NCBI GenBank assembly: GCA_019400425.1 | Contig: JAFREE010000018.1 | Span: forward strand, 62,001 to 126,000 | Length of the DNA stretch: 64,000 bases | DNA from: Hymenochaete sp. R1 | Taxonomy: Eukaryota > Basidiomycota > Agaricomycetes > Hymenochaetales > Hymenochaetaceae | Reading direction: 5' to 3' | In this document: positions 12,202-22,807 of the stretch, piece by piece | Position numbering within the stretch: position 1 is the first letter of the stretch | Layout: every line of letters begins with the position of its first letter | Translations under genes and position numbers: made by a program | The notes under the pieces: model-generated | The model's input: only the letters and a program-made list of their open reading frames with translations | Told to the model about the DNA's origin: nothing | Database searches by the model: none

Positions 12202-12792
12202 ATGGAATACCGCGGGAAGCCAAAATGTCGAGCGAGATACCCTTCGTTCTCGCTCGTCGTAAGGAAACATTGGCTCAGGCCTAGCTTCTCATACGTCTAT
12301 CGACCAAAAGGTCTACTTTCATGGCACAGCGAACCAAACGGACGCGTCCAGCCGTGTCTACGCGTCGTGAATCTTCCAGAAGCAGATGAAGATTGGGCAA
12401 TGGTGGCTATCTTTTACTGACACTTAATTCTGTCGCTCATTTCGCATCGGCAGAAAACCATAGACCACCGTAACGATGAGGAGGAACAGTTATTAGAACC
12501 AGTAACCTGGCCAGTGAGGGTTCTCGAAACCATTATAGAGGAAGCACCAGAATCCCCTGTCGTTCAACCCGCCGTTCTTCAATCAGACGTCAGTCTGCTG
12601 CACCTGGACGTCAATGAACCTGTATTCTCCGATTGTCCAAAAATCCGACGCCGGAAGCGTGTTGAACGCGTCTTTCATGTGCGAATTCTTACACCTCTCT
12701 CTTATCAATGACTACTGATCAATGTTTAGACATGTAAAAGCTTCTTAGAGCATAAGTTGAGACTCAGGAGGAGTGGACCCGTTATCCTTTAA
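12202..12792 (+). CDS. Repeat-borne 162-aa protein, copy A (unrecognised)
   Basis: Exons 12202-12402, 12454-12678 and 12730-12792 (201, 225 and 63 nt, all phase 0) give 162 residues. It starts MEYRGKPKCRARYPSFSLVV, continues with an acidic/proline middle (KTIDHRNDEEE, EEAPESPVVQP), then a basic block KIRRRKRVERVFH and a short tail CKSFLEHKLRLRR. The donor of intron 1 is GTGGCT, weaker than the GTAAGT of the other copies. This is the most diverged of four copies, yet exon lengths and frame are identical. That argues for coding constraint. The small size and basic block would fit a nuclear or nucleic-acid binding protein, but I recognise no domain. Longer upstream reading frames are not conserved between copies. 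Confidence 0.6.
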
Positions 12793-13830
12793 TTCTCGTT
12801 TCAGATCTCTGTCTTCGTTACCCCCGACATCCTTACGATCCTTTCTCTCGCTTTGCGTCGTTCACGTACGACGTCCTTCATATTTCTGGAATACGCTTTG
12901 AGCCATTTCTAACATTTCCATCTTCCGAGTCTACTCGAATTTCAATTATTAAATCTTGAATGTCCCTTTTGACCTGCATGGAAATGCACATTCCACTACG
13001 TCTTGTTGACTAACAAAGTCGGATATTGGGATACCTACATCGACACCGAACGTCATCTTATTCCCGACTCAGTCACGGCAAAGCCACATCTCATTTATTC
13101 AAGTCGTTGTTGGCACTCCTTCAAGTAATTCCCATGGAGTCTAACAATCCAAAATTGGACATATTTACAATCTTTTCGCCTAACATCGCATCTGCCTATA
13201 GGATTTCATCTGAGTGCTGTATTTAAGGATGAAGCAGTTTGCAGGGAGGAGTTCCTTAGAACGCTCTAATCGAGATTCAAAATGGAAACTGCATTACACC
13301 AATAAATTCTCACAGTGCGTCCGCATCTTCACTCTAGATCTCTTTCTCTTATGTTTTGGGACCGCATAATCGCTTAACAACATTCTCACCTCTGTTCTTC
13401 CCTCCCAACAAAGGTGAGTACAAATAGTCTCGTCGCCTTAAACGGGGTCGATTAACCGATGGGCTTCAAGTTGAACATTTTGATTCTTCTTCCTTCACTT
13501 TTTCCTTTGGAACCAACCTGACTTCAAAACGCCGCGACTAACGAAAAATGTGCAACATCTTAGAAGTGCATAAAAAAGTCACCCTTTTCTTGCAGCGCTT
13601 CTCCGAGGCGCCACGCTGCATTATTGCTGGAAAAAAATACCAGGAAAGTAACTTAGTTTTCACTTCTTGTCCTACAGTATTTTACTTCCAACTTCTTAAG
13701 TTCTCGATTCCTACAGACGAACATACTGCTTCAATGAATGCAGGCCTTTGCTCGCTCCGAAATGCGGGACGTAATCAAAAACTTGTATAATTTACAACTT
13801 CGCAACGTCTGTGGTCGTCTCCTTCAAAAT
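12793..13830. other. Gene-poor stretch
   Basis: AT-rich, pyrimidine-rich sequence with only short open frames. Nothing recognisable. Confidence 0.5.
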
Positions 13831-14200
13831 TTATTCCTTTCCCTCCCTTTTCTCTTGCTTCTTCTTCACGTTTGCCTGCTTCGTCGCAACGTACAAGATC
13901 TTTTCCAAAGCTCTTTCGTATTCCCCATTGGACATAGGCGACGCTCCAAACTTTCATATGCTCACCAAGCTCCGCCACAAGCCCATTCAAGGTCTTTGCC
14001 GTCAAGTTCCGTTGAGCAAGTCATTTCTTGGCAAAGTCTCGAGGTTCAACGGAAGAACTGGATTGGCATAATATTTGTTGGCTCTTCGTGGCTTATCATC
14101 ATATTTGAACCCATTCGATTCTAATAGTTTCGACGGCCGTCTTTCGCGAAGACAAACGATTAGTGTCGCCACTCGAATCAAGATCTGCTCGCTGTCCAAG
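13831..14200 (-). pseudogene. Family W relic (C-terminal part, frameshifted)
   Basis: On the minus strand a frame reads GLVAELGEHMKVW. After a shift of frame and loss of the NKD-W-YP segment it continues SNGEYERALEKILYVATKQ with a Lys/Glu-rich tail ending at TAA (13831-13833). This parallels the family W end LGGxxxVW...CPxxxxxYxRALxxVL plus KKEK tail. Upstream of about 14010 I cannot follow the similarity. It lies tail to head against the pseudogene at 14475. A decayed relative is the best reading; a chance match of a charged tail is possible. Confidence 0.4.
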
Positions 14201-14474
14201 AAGCTCTCAGTGAGAGTAGCGCTTTCTCAACTCTCTTTCGTATCCTAGGACGTGCCACACCCCATACGCCCAAGGGGGAAGGGTGCTGGAGGAACCACAT
14301 TCAATGCGAGGTACACTAATCTCGGCAAACGTTCCCAAAGGCCATTCACTCTTGATTATATTAGATGATTTCCTCGAGACGCCACCTGAGGTGACCACCT
14401 AGACTATGTAAGAAGCAGTTATAAGAAGTGACCTTCGATATTTCCAGTCAGAAAAAGATTCAGCAACTAACAGG

Positions 14475-15325
14475 ATGTCTACCCACCAAGCCAAAGGCGA
14501 CCGATTTGAAAACGTACCCCAGCCATCTTCACGCGAGGCTTCCGATGCGGAAACTAAGCTCGAAGGCCCTTATTTAAGTTACTTCGGACCAGCAACAAAT
14601 TTGCAGATTTCTTCACAGGCGATAAGAAAGTCGAACTTGAGGAGCGCCTCCGCAAGAACTTTCAAACCTTTCCATTACGCCCTATTGTAGACGAAGTTGA
14701 TGTTTATGGTGCAATTTATTTCGTCACTACAATTAATATGGGAAGGGTTGACCCTATTCTGAAGCAAACCAGTACCTTGGATCTCTATCAACGCGTCGAA
14801 TTGAGCAGGGTCTCGTATGATACTGCAATTACCTATTTCAAAGAGATGCAAAAACACTTGAAGGAAGGTTTATACAAAGGCCCATTTACACTCAAAGATT
14901 TGCACGACGCGCAGGTGTACTGGGTAGAACAGAAAAGGTTGCTGGACGAGGGGAAAAGGGCGGGGAAGCACGACAAGGAAAGGTTAATGAAGAACATCTG
15001 GGAACGATTTTTGGATACATTAATGAGCGGGATCCATGAACATGCTATTGGAAAAGACGGTCCTTCCTTCGAGGGTAGACGCATCACACTGCTTAACTCG
15101 CTCATTGCTAAAGCGGAAGGTGCGGTTGTGAACTGGGCGTTTTGACGAAGTAGATGGGCGACTTTGGAGATCTCGAAAGAAACTTTGGGTGTGTGTATCG
15201 AGGTGTGGGGTAGGAGTAAAGACAAGTGGGCCAAGTATAAGAATTGTCCTACTTTTGACGTGGAGTATAGACAAGCTTTAGTTGATGTCCTAGAGATAGA
15301 GAAGCGGGAGACAGGCAAAAAGTAG
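14475..15325 (+). pseudogene. Family W pseudogene, copy 3
   Basis: Closest to the intact gene at 19196-20073. The first exon starts MSTHQAKGDRFENVPQPSS and reaches EGPYL, where the frame breaks near 14575. The expected continuation (LRTSNKFADFFTGDKKVELE) sits in another frame. The second exon part is open from about 14738 (DPILKQTSTLDLYQRVELS) through MKNIWERFLDTLMSG to NWAF, then meets TGA at 15143-15145. Beyond the stop the same frame continues with the family signature (LGVCIEVWGRSKDKWAKY, CPTFDVEYRQALVDVL) and ends at TAG 15323-15325. Two independent breaks make a functional product unlikely, although a truncated N-terminal protein could still be made. Confidence 0.7.
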
Positions 15326-15998
15326 AAACTTGAAGGAACCTATCCCGCTGTCAAGGCAGTAGGTTCTCAAGTTGTACATAAATTATGCTGCAACACTCAC
15401 ATTGTATTGGTACTGTGTATTCAAATCAAGCATTTCGTTTGTATATGACACGAGTGTATTTTCCCCAAAATCACTTAAAAACTCTGTCCAAAACCCAAAC
15501 AATGACAACCTTGCGCAGAAAAGACAAATTATCAAGAGTTAGTAAAAGATAGACGGAATTGAAAGCTGTTGAATGACGCTCGACTCGACACAGAGCCAAG
15601 ACTTGAAGTGTCTCAGAGCAACCCGAGGTGCCATGCACCAGGAACATACTGAATGCCAACGGAAGGCGAGATGGCTTCGACTGCGATCTCTTTCCTTCGC
15701 CAGTCATAGCACTGACAAACTGTAGACAGTGAAGCAAGGGCCCCCGTAATGACTGTATGTTGCCGGGCTTGCCAGTGCAGGCTCCGATCGCATGTCTTTC
15801 CTGGAATAACCCCTGCCGAAGGTATTACCGACAGCAATCTCGATAGAACGCCGAAGTGGGATGAGCGCTTCGCTCATCCTTGTTAAGGAATCCAATGCGA
15901 CGAACAAAATCGAATATAAGGGGAGACGGGTGATACAGATAAAAGAAGGGTGAATGACGAGGGATAAGAAATTTGGATGAGCGGAAGTAAAGGGAAAA
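15326..15998. other. Intergenic stretch before repeat copy B
   Basis: No gene supported. The last 160 bases (about 15830-15998) show patchy similarity to sequence outside copy C (about 30960-31130), so the repeat may start earlier than 15999. Confidence 0.45.
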
Positions 15999-17046
15999 GT
16001 GAGCGATTCGCGGTCATCGTCGCCATCGTCTAAGCGAGCCAGGGCGTCGCCCACAAGACTCTCCTTGTCTCACTCTCACTCACCCTTCATCTACTCTTCT
16101 CCGTTGCATATTCCACCAATCGAGGCAAAGATATGCTTTGCGTGGTTTCCTGCAGCGATGCAAGGACTGAGACATATCAATCATTCATGGCGACCGATTT
16201 GCGATAAAGCAACTCGATGGACGACTGTCGCCTCGATCGACCTCTTTCACCAACAAACAAAACGATAGACCCACGGCGATGTCAGCGCGTCTAATGCTCA
16301 TTTTCGATGATGATGTTCTTCCGAGACATCTCTTGTGGAGCCCTGAAGTTCTAGAGCTTTTGGATTCGCTTCGCACTGGCATCACTTCATGTCGACCAAC
16401 GAAGCAGCAACACGAATCTCGAACGGCACATACACAGGCACCAGCATATCGACTCACCAAAGAATTATCAGACACTGCACGGGAGACGATTGAATACTCT
16501 GCCTAATAGTCGCATGTCTGGTCACGGTGTCGATTTTGAAGGCGCAGATATGATGAATCCATGGTAGCCTGGCGCTCAGGTGGGTTGACCACACCGTCTT
16601 CAGAGCTCTATCTTCGGTCTACTGACATGACCTCAATCCTGGATCTTAGAATGGCAGTCCTTGTAGTTCTTCGTGTCGCCTTGCAGAGTCGGAGGATCGA
16701 TAACTGTTGACGGCTTTGATAGGAGGCAATAAGGGATTCTTGGTGATTCTGGTGCGTTGAGATTAATCGTTTCTGGTCTTAGTACCATTGATATTGTTTA
16801 CTAGGAGTAGTCTAGAATTCATGCTGAATATTTCGTCGGAGAACGTGGAGATGAGCTTGATGATGTTGCCAGGACGCGTGTGTGGTTAGGGTTCTGAACT
16901 AGGTCGTTCAACCCGCCTCACGTTTTCAAGCTGTCTTTAGCTTCTTCTCTCTTCAATTGAGGTTCACGAATAGCTCAGGATTTGACTGTCAAATACTGGG
17001 TGAACTGATTGGGTATGTGGTGGTAAGGAGGTGAGTTGGACGTCGT

Positions 17047-17099
17047 TTTAGGGTTGACAGTTGGATTGACTCACCCTAACCCTACTGCCTAATTAGGCA
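17047..17099 (+). repeat. Telomere-like motif pair and 14-bp palindrome, copy B
   Basis: TTTAGGGTTGACAG starts at 17047 and CCCTAACCCTA spans 17073-17083. They are followed at once by the perfect palindrome TGCCTAATTAGGCA (17086-17099). The palindrome is also perfect in copy C and degraded in A and D. Confidence 0.8.
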
Positions 17100-17958
17100 A
17101 TCACTCGTGCTCTGCCTCGCCTTGACACGAAACAGTTGGGGTTGGCCGTCGTCGTCGTTCTCCTCCTTGTTGGTTGAGTTATTTGCTCATCAACGCTTTC
17201 GGCGACGCAGTGGGTGATCGGGATATCGTGGCTGGAAATGAGCTGGTCGAGGTGTTCTTGGCCCATGTCGACGGAAGTAAACATGAAACGCAGCGGAAGC
17301 AAATTGCACTTTGGCAGCAATAGCAGCGACCTTGTTGCATTCCAGCACAACAGCGCAGACTGCTCTGCGGTGCCGGAGAAACCCGGAAATGCGACGTTTA
17401 TGGACAGTCTGGACGTGGATGCGTGTCATTGTCGTAAGGGTGCACGCAGTTGTTGGCCGGGTGCTCATCCATCCACGGCGATTGGTCCCTAGCCACGGAT
17501 AATGGTAGCTACCGGAATACCGTCCTCAAGCGCTATTGAAGCTCAAATTTGACGAATATTTGGGCCCGATACCCAGGAGGTGCATGTCGATGATAGGAGT
17601 TCGGGGACAAAAATCGATGGAGAGACGAAACCAAAGTGACCATGAAACCAGGCCGGCGAGTGCTAGTGGTGCTTCATGTATCCTCCGAGGTGCTTGAAGT
17701 GCTGTTGGTGGTCATCGTAGGAAGACGAGAGACTTACTGGGATCGTGGGGTTGACGAAGAAATCGTGCTCAACGTCGGCGACGAGTTAACATTACGAGCG
17801 ACTGCAATCAAACGCGGCGATTCCGTTGCCTCAATCATCTCGGGATTACGAAACGCGTGCTCTTCTACGCAAGCATTCCAGGGCTGAAAACGCCCATCGA
17901 GTTTTCAGCCCGGATGCGACGCATTCTTTTCTTTCTCTCCCGCCTCCATCGCCAAAAC

Positions 17959-18562
17959 ATGGAATACCGCGGGAAGCCAATATGTCGTGCTAGATATCCT
18001 TCATTTACTCTCGTTGTGAGGAGACATTGGCTCAAGTCTAGCTTCTCATGCGTCTATCGACCGAAAGGCCTTCTTTCATGGCACAGTGAGCCGATGGGAC
18101 GCGTTGAGCCGTGCATGCGCGTTGTGAATCTCCCGGAAGTAGATGACGATTGGGCAATGGTAAGTACAGCTTATTAATATATAATTCTATCTATCACTCA
18201 TTTCGCTTGTACAGAGAACCATAGACCACCGAGACGAAGAGGAGGAAAACATATTAGAGCTGGTACCACATTCCAAAAGGATTCTCGAGACCATAGTAGA
18301 AGAAATACCAGAATCACCTATCGTCCAGCCAGCAATTCTTCAATCAGACGTTAGCTCTCTGGATCTGGACGCCGATGAGCCTGTTTTCTCCGATTGTCCA
18401 AAAACTCGGCGACGGGGACGCGTCGGACGAGTGTTTCACGTACGCCCCTTTTTCGTTTCTCTCTTTAGTTTACAAAGCTAATTAATCTCACTTGGTTAGA
18501 CGTGCAAAAGTTTTTTGGAGCACACATTGCGGGTCAGGAGGCACGGACTCGCTATCTTTTGA
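17959..18562 (+). CDS. Repeat-borne 162-aa protein, copy B (unrecognised)
   Basis: Exons 17959-18159, 18215-18439 and 18500-18562 (201, 225 and 63 nt) with canonical GTAAGT/CAG and GTACG/TAG introns encode 162 residues. It begins MEYRGKPICRARYPSFTLVV, has an acidic middle (DHRDEEEENILELVP), the basic block TRRRGRVGRVFH and ends RVRRHGLAIF. Just upstream the sequence is similar between copies but carries frame-changing indels. I therefore place the start at this ATG, although an in-frame ATG exists at about 17914 in this copy. No domain recognised. Confidence 0.65.
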
Positions 18563-18570
18563 TTTTGACT

Positions 18571-19195
18571 TCGGATTTTCTCCTTTTTGTTCCTTCAAGT
18601 TGTCCGTCTCATTGCTTCCACCAGCTTTGCATCACCCACATCAGAGAACCTCTATTCGCTTGCTTGGAATCTATCTAGAAATCTATCTCTTCTAATCCCA
18701 AACTCCTCGTCTTCGTTGATATCTAGTTTCTTGATCACATTCTTGTTTGCTGTCGGAAATTAAATTGGAGATACTCTAGTGCAAGTGGGATTCAAATTTG
18801 CAAAGTGTTAAGGACCCTCTTGCTGCATGTCGTTGTCTCAATGTCGCCACCCGGATCGGAGGATCTTAGAGAAATGAACGCCAAAGATTCTTTCGCTCCC
18901 ATTTGACCACTTACTCGCCACACGCCGCACACCCAAGGATAACGGTAACTTGAAGGAGACCGTGACGGCGTTTGCACTCATAAACGAAGCACCCCAGACC
19001 CGGAAAGTATCCTAATGCTTATTCGCACTTGAAATAGATGCCTGTTCTCCGGTTCTCCGCGACGCCACCTCGGGCGGCTAGCAGCGTCGGACCAAAGAAC
19101 GAGAACGGGCTTGATAGACTGTAGTATAAAAAGCTATCAGGATATCCGAAGTGTTAGCCAAAGACACCGACAACGCAAGGCATCTTTCTCCTCAA
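18571..19195. other. Region between repeat B and family W copy 4
   Basis: No gene. Around 18915-19075 short stretches resemble 14260-14400 upstream of the family W pseudogene (shared 'gacgccacct' and 'cacacccaagg'-like words), supporting a shared origin of the two blocks. Confidence 0.45.
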
Positions 19196-20073
19196 ATGGA
19201 TAATAAAGCCGCAGAATCTGAGCCGAAGGGCCCATATTTACTCAGAGTCCGCGGTCATGACAAACTTGAATCCAGCGAGTTCGTCACAGGTAACAACGAA
19301 CTCATCGAGCTCGAGGAACGACTCCGTGAGTCCCGTTTCCAGGTCCCGGTCGTTTAACTCGCGCTGAAGTTGGTGTGTTCATGCCATTTGTTTCCCTTCT
19401 GACCGCCACAGGCATAGAAGGAAAAATCGAGCCTCTCATCGCGCAAAAGAGCCCTTTGAACCTCGAGCAAATCGTCGAGTTGAGCGACTTCTTGTACGAT
19501 GCCGAGATCGAGTACTACAAAAAGGTTGCGCAAGCGTTAACAGAGTCGAAGTACGACGGCCCATTCAGTCTCAAGGAGTTATCTGAAGCGCGGGAACACT
19601 GGGAGAAACTGCATGAGCTGCTTAAGGCGGAACAAAAGACGGGGAGGTACGATGAAGAGAGGTTGAGGAAGAATCTCTGGGAACGAGTTTGCACTACGGC
19701 GATAGCTACCGTTCATCGCAGCGTTAATTGTCCTTTCCATGTCGAAAGCGAGCGCATCGAGTTGATTGGAGACCTCGCGGCCGAGGACTCCAAATGGGAG
19801 GGAGCTGTGCAGCGTTGGGCGTTCTCATGCTCTAAGGTTGACGAGAGAAAAGCAGCAAAGAATTTGGGTGGTTGCATAGGCGTATGGGCTAATAGCGAGG
19901 ACAAGTGGAGCAGGTATGCGCATTGTCCTACCTTTGACGTCGAGTATAAGCGGGCTTTGCTCGATGTTCTGGACTCGGAGAAAAAGCAGGAAGACAAGGT
20001 TAGGAGAGAGAAGAATAAGTGGGAGAAGAAGAAGCGGGAAAAGAAAGAAACGAGGGGGTCGGAAAATAGATGA
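19196..20073 (+). CDS. Family W protein, copy 4 (unrecognised fungal family)
   Basis: Exons 19196-19325 and 19412-20073 (86-bp phase-1 intron) give 263 residues. The ATG at 19196 is the first in frame; an upstream GTG-initiated reading was not used. Family blocks: GKIEPLIAQKSPLNLEQIVE, FSLKELSEAREHWEKLHELL, RKNLWERVCTTAIATVHRS, the signature LGGCIGVWANSEDKWSRYAH then CPTFDVEYKRALLDVL, and a long Lys/Glu/Arg tail of about 35 residues. The predicted protein is soluble, strongly charged and probably mostly helical. It is the intact partner of the pseudogene at 14475-15325, and each lies downstream of a copy of the dispersed repeat. Function unknown. Confidence 0.75.
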
Positions 20074-21367
20074 CGGCGTCCTATACTTTAAGAATTGTAG
20101 AGTCTTAGCAAAACTATCGCTCGGCGTAAACTGTATGTATGAATAGAGTACTATCCAAGTCTTACCAAATCGTGCGAAACTTTATCGAAGCAAGCTATGA
20201 ATTTTGATACAGTATTGCATGTGCCGTGTACTCATACGCATGTATATGATCGAAGCCGCGCTTTGAAACAACTTGAGTGCTAGTACTTGCTGCTTTCTGA
20301 TGTATATCGTCTTGTATCGAATATTAAGCGCCCATAGACGCCCGTGGGATCCAGATCACGTGACCCTGAAACTTCCGAAGTTGCACTTGGTGGCTGTTAA
20401 TCTGATTAAGACTGGTTAGTAAATACAGACTTACATGAGGAACAAACAAAATGTCAGACCTACTCGAAGCTGCTGTTCAATTAGTAAAGCGGCTTCGAAT
20501 TTTATTGGTCGCCATTTGTAGTTGTGTGTCCGGGTCGCCGTGAATCAATTTGACATGTGCGGCATGCAACTTCAAGTTGTGAACGCCTTACGATAAATTT
20601 AGGCGATGACTGTCCGGTGACTGGCTTATATCTCGCGCAGCCCGAGTGCGAGTTCTCCGTTGCTTCTCGAGATAGAAATGAAGGGGCGCTTTTCGGCGAT
20701 GGACTCGGGTGGCTACTAGCCTCTTACGGCCATTTACTGTTCAAGAATGAAAAGATAAGAGCGACGAGAAGACTCTGAAGAGCTTATCGTAGACATGAGA
20801 CTGATTGAGTGGTGGCACTTATAAGCCTGTGACCTCCCACCTCGTGTACGGACCGACGAACGTTCCGGAAATTGAGTCGAATGAATTGACGACGCTGGTC
20901 AGCCACTGGCAGTCTAGGCGTACGTACGTGTGAGTGTGAAGTGTGAGTAAGAGCTGAGGCAATTCGGATGATGACTCACACCAGCATCCTCCGTGCAATT
21001 CATTCATTCCGCTCGTTGGGGTCACCGTCCAACTTCAGGGTGTCTGAGATCGAAACCGTCGGAAACGGGACAAATAGCCGAAGGTCAAGAGGTAAATATT
21101 AATAAATATTAATTAGAATTTTTGGTATTACTTTTACTTTTAAGGTAATCCAGTTACTACTTCTTACTCCGCAACAACTTTGAGCCGGCCAGTCACGTTA
21201 CCTTCCTTTCCCTTCATCTCTCTCTTAGGACCCCTCTTCCTTCGCCTTCCTTCTTCTTGTGCCTACTGGCCACCTCTCCGCTCTTCTCCTCTTTCCATCA
21301 TCACCCCTGCAGTCTGCGATGCCCACAGCGAAAACTGTACGACGCTGAATAGGCTAAGTATCCACCA
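20074..21367. other. Intergenic stretch
   Basis: 3' region of family W copy 4 and the upstream region of the DUF4050-like gene, including a TATTAATAAATATTAATTAG-like AT-rich patch near 21095-21115. Short frames only; no gene supported. Confidence 0.5.
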
Positions 21368-22807
21368 ATGCACAAGGGCAAGGCAAGGGAGTTCAAGGAG
21401 TATAGAGATGGCCGCACTCTTCCTCCTACAACGATCGCTGCGGCAGAACTTCCCTATCGTTTAAATAGCGCGGTACATTCCTACGAGCGTCCTCCGCCCC
21501 CATCATCTACATCGAGTGGGTACTTTCTTCATGTCTGATATTCAATATGCAGAAAGGTTGACGTTCAGACTTGCAAAATGCGTATAATGCCCCCTTTTTG
21601 CCGTACGCCCAACGCATTCGCATCCTCAATGCCGATATTGCAGCACGTCCTAAACCTGCAACCGCTGATGACCCGAACTTGAGTAATGGCAGCAGTAGCA
21701 CACCATCAACCTCTAAAGATTCCTCTTCGTCCTCCAATGTTGCATCGACCAGTACCGGTTATACCAGTCAGGCCTCCAGTAGCTCTGAAGGAAAGAGTGA
21801 GCGCGGGCTTTACGGCCTTCAAAGATCAATCGCTCATTATTATTATTTTATAATTTTCTGTTTAGAACGTAGCTCTATCCCTGTGCCTTTGACACACTTT
21901 GAACGACTCGTGGAAATTCACAAAGACGATATGCCTCCGCCTGGATTGGATTACTTCGAGCGACAGCGTGCATTATGGTACACTCCGCCGTCCAATCCAC
22001 CATCGCCGCCATCGCCGTCTCCATCGAGAGTTAAACTTGAAGCTCTTCTGGGGCAGCCGGGTGCGGTCGAAAGTGAAGAGGTCTGGAAGGCGGGGCTTAA
22101 AAATGTGTGGAAAGGTTTGGTCGGTGGGAATCAGCTGAGGAAACGGCTGCCTCTTACCATCGTGGTTCGTCTCGCTCCAAGTTTCTTCTCAAAATAAAAA
22201 TTCACGCATCTCAATTATTGCCATATTTTCGCCCGCAAAGCTAAAAATATTGCAAGCCGGCTGGCTACGAGACGGAACCTGGCCAGAAGGTATGGTTGCC
22301 CCCAACTGGAACGAACCTATCGCAACTCCCCCACCTCCAACACCCCCACTCCCACCGGCCGCATTCACCTCTCACCCCGACAGTGTCCCCCGTGCCGAAA
22401 TGCTGCAATACGGACGCGATCTCCTCCGCCATGCGCACGAACGAGAAGCATACGATGCGGCCATCGCCGCACGTTCGAACGCCGAACAATATGCGCATGC
22501 GATGGGATTCGGAATGGGGATGGGGATACCGCCAGGGTATAGTCCGAGCTCAGGAGATCTGGATCAGCAACAGGGAGGATACGGTGAACCGTATGCTTAT
22601 GCTGTGACTACTCCACCGCTGGGTGTGGGTGGTGCGGGGTTGTCCGGAGGGGTGTATGGAGTTGGAGCTGAGGGCGCGTATGGGAATAGATGTGAAGAGG
22701 AGGGGGAAGAGGAGGATATCGGGGAAGATGTGAGGATGGGCGGGAGAGCGGCTCGAAGCAACGAGCGAATCACATATTCAGGCGATGGGCGACACGAAGG
22801 TGGGTAG
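21368..22807 (+). CDS. DUF4050 / Gag1-like clamp domain protein
   Basis: Four exons. ATG at 21368 starts MHKGKAREFKEYRDGRTLPP; a 53-bp intron (21516-21568, GTGGGT...TTCAG) leads to LQNAYNAPFLPYAQRIR; a second ends before KRSSIPVPLTHFERLVEIHK; a third (GTTCGT...AAAG) leads to LKILQAGWLRDGTWPEG. The blocks PPPGLDYFERQRALWYTPP, PSPSRVKLEALLG and KAGLKNVWKGLVGG together with QAGWLRDGTWP look like the fungal DUF4050 (Gag1-like clamp) domain. The C-terminal part is low-complexity (Gly, Pro, Tyr) with an acidic run EEEGEEEDIGEDV near 22700-22730. No membrane helix. The family name comes from memory of the domain and could be wrong; the role is not known to me. Confidence 0.65.

Larger units (their letters stand above)
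11270..12800 (+). repeat. Dispersed repeat, copy A (most diverged)
   Basis: Related to B (15999-18570), C (28380-30960, inverted) and D (48795-51350). The clear match runs from the TTAGGGTTAA motif at 11284 through the 162-residue gene ending at 12792. Weaker similarity reaches back to about 10750, where a stretch near 10830-10890 resembles B at about 16610-16670. The 5' kilobase of the unit is missing or has decayed. Confidence 0.7.
15999..18570 (+). repeat. Dispersed repeat, copy B
   Basis: About 2.57 kb, matching copies C and D along its length. It starts with a segment reading SDSRSSSPSSKRARAS on the plus strand (16002-16050), then a middle part with only short frames, the telomere-like pair at 17047-17083, the palindrome at 17086-17099, and the 162-residue gene at the 3' end. 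No terminal inverted repeats or target-site duplications were found by eye, and the ends fade gradually. Confidence 0.8.

Noticed and set aside
16279..16506. Plus-strand frame FDDDVLPRHLLWSPEVLE in repeat B, similar in C
   Set aside because: Not open in copy D and differently framed upstream in C; kept as part of the repeat and not called as a gene.
17093..17468. Minus-strand frames in the middle of the repeats (also 29497-29859 plus and 49868-50220 minus) sharing FMFTSVDMG or FVFTSVDMS
   Set aside because: Similarity follows from DNA similarity of the repeats; the frames differ in length and are broken by indels between copies, so coding is not supported.
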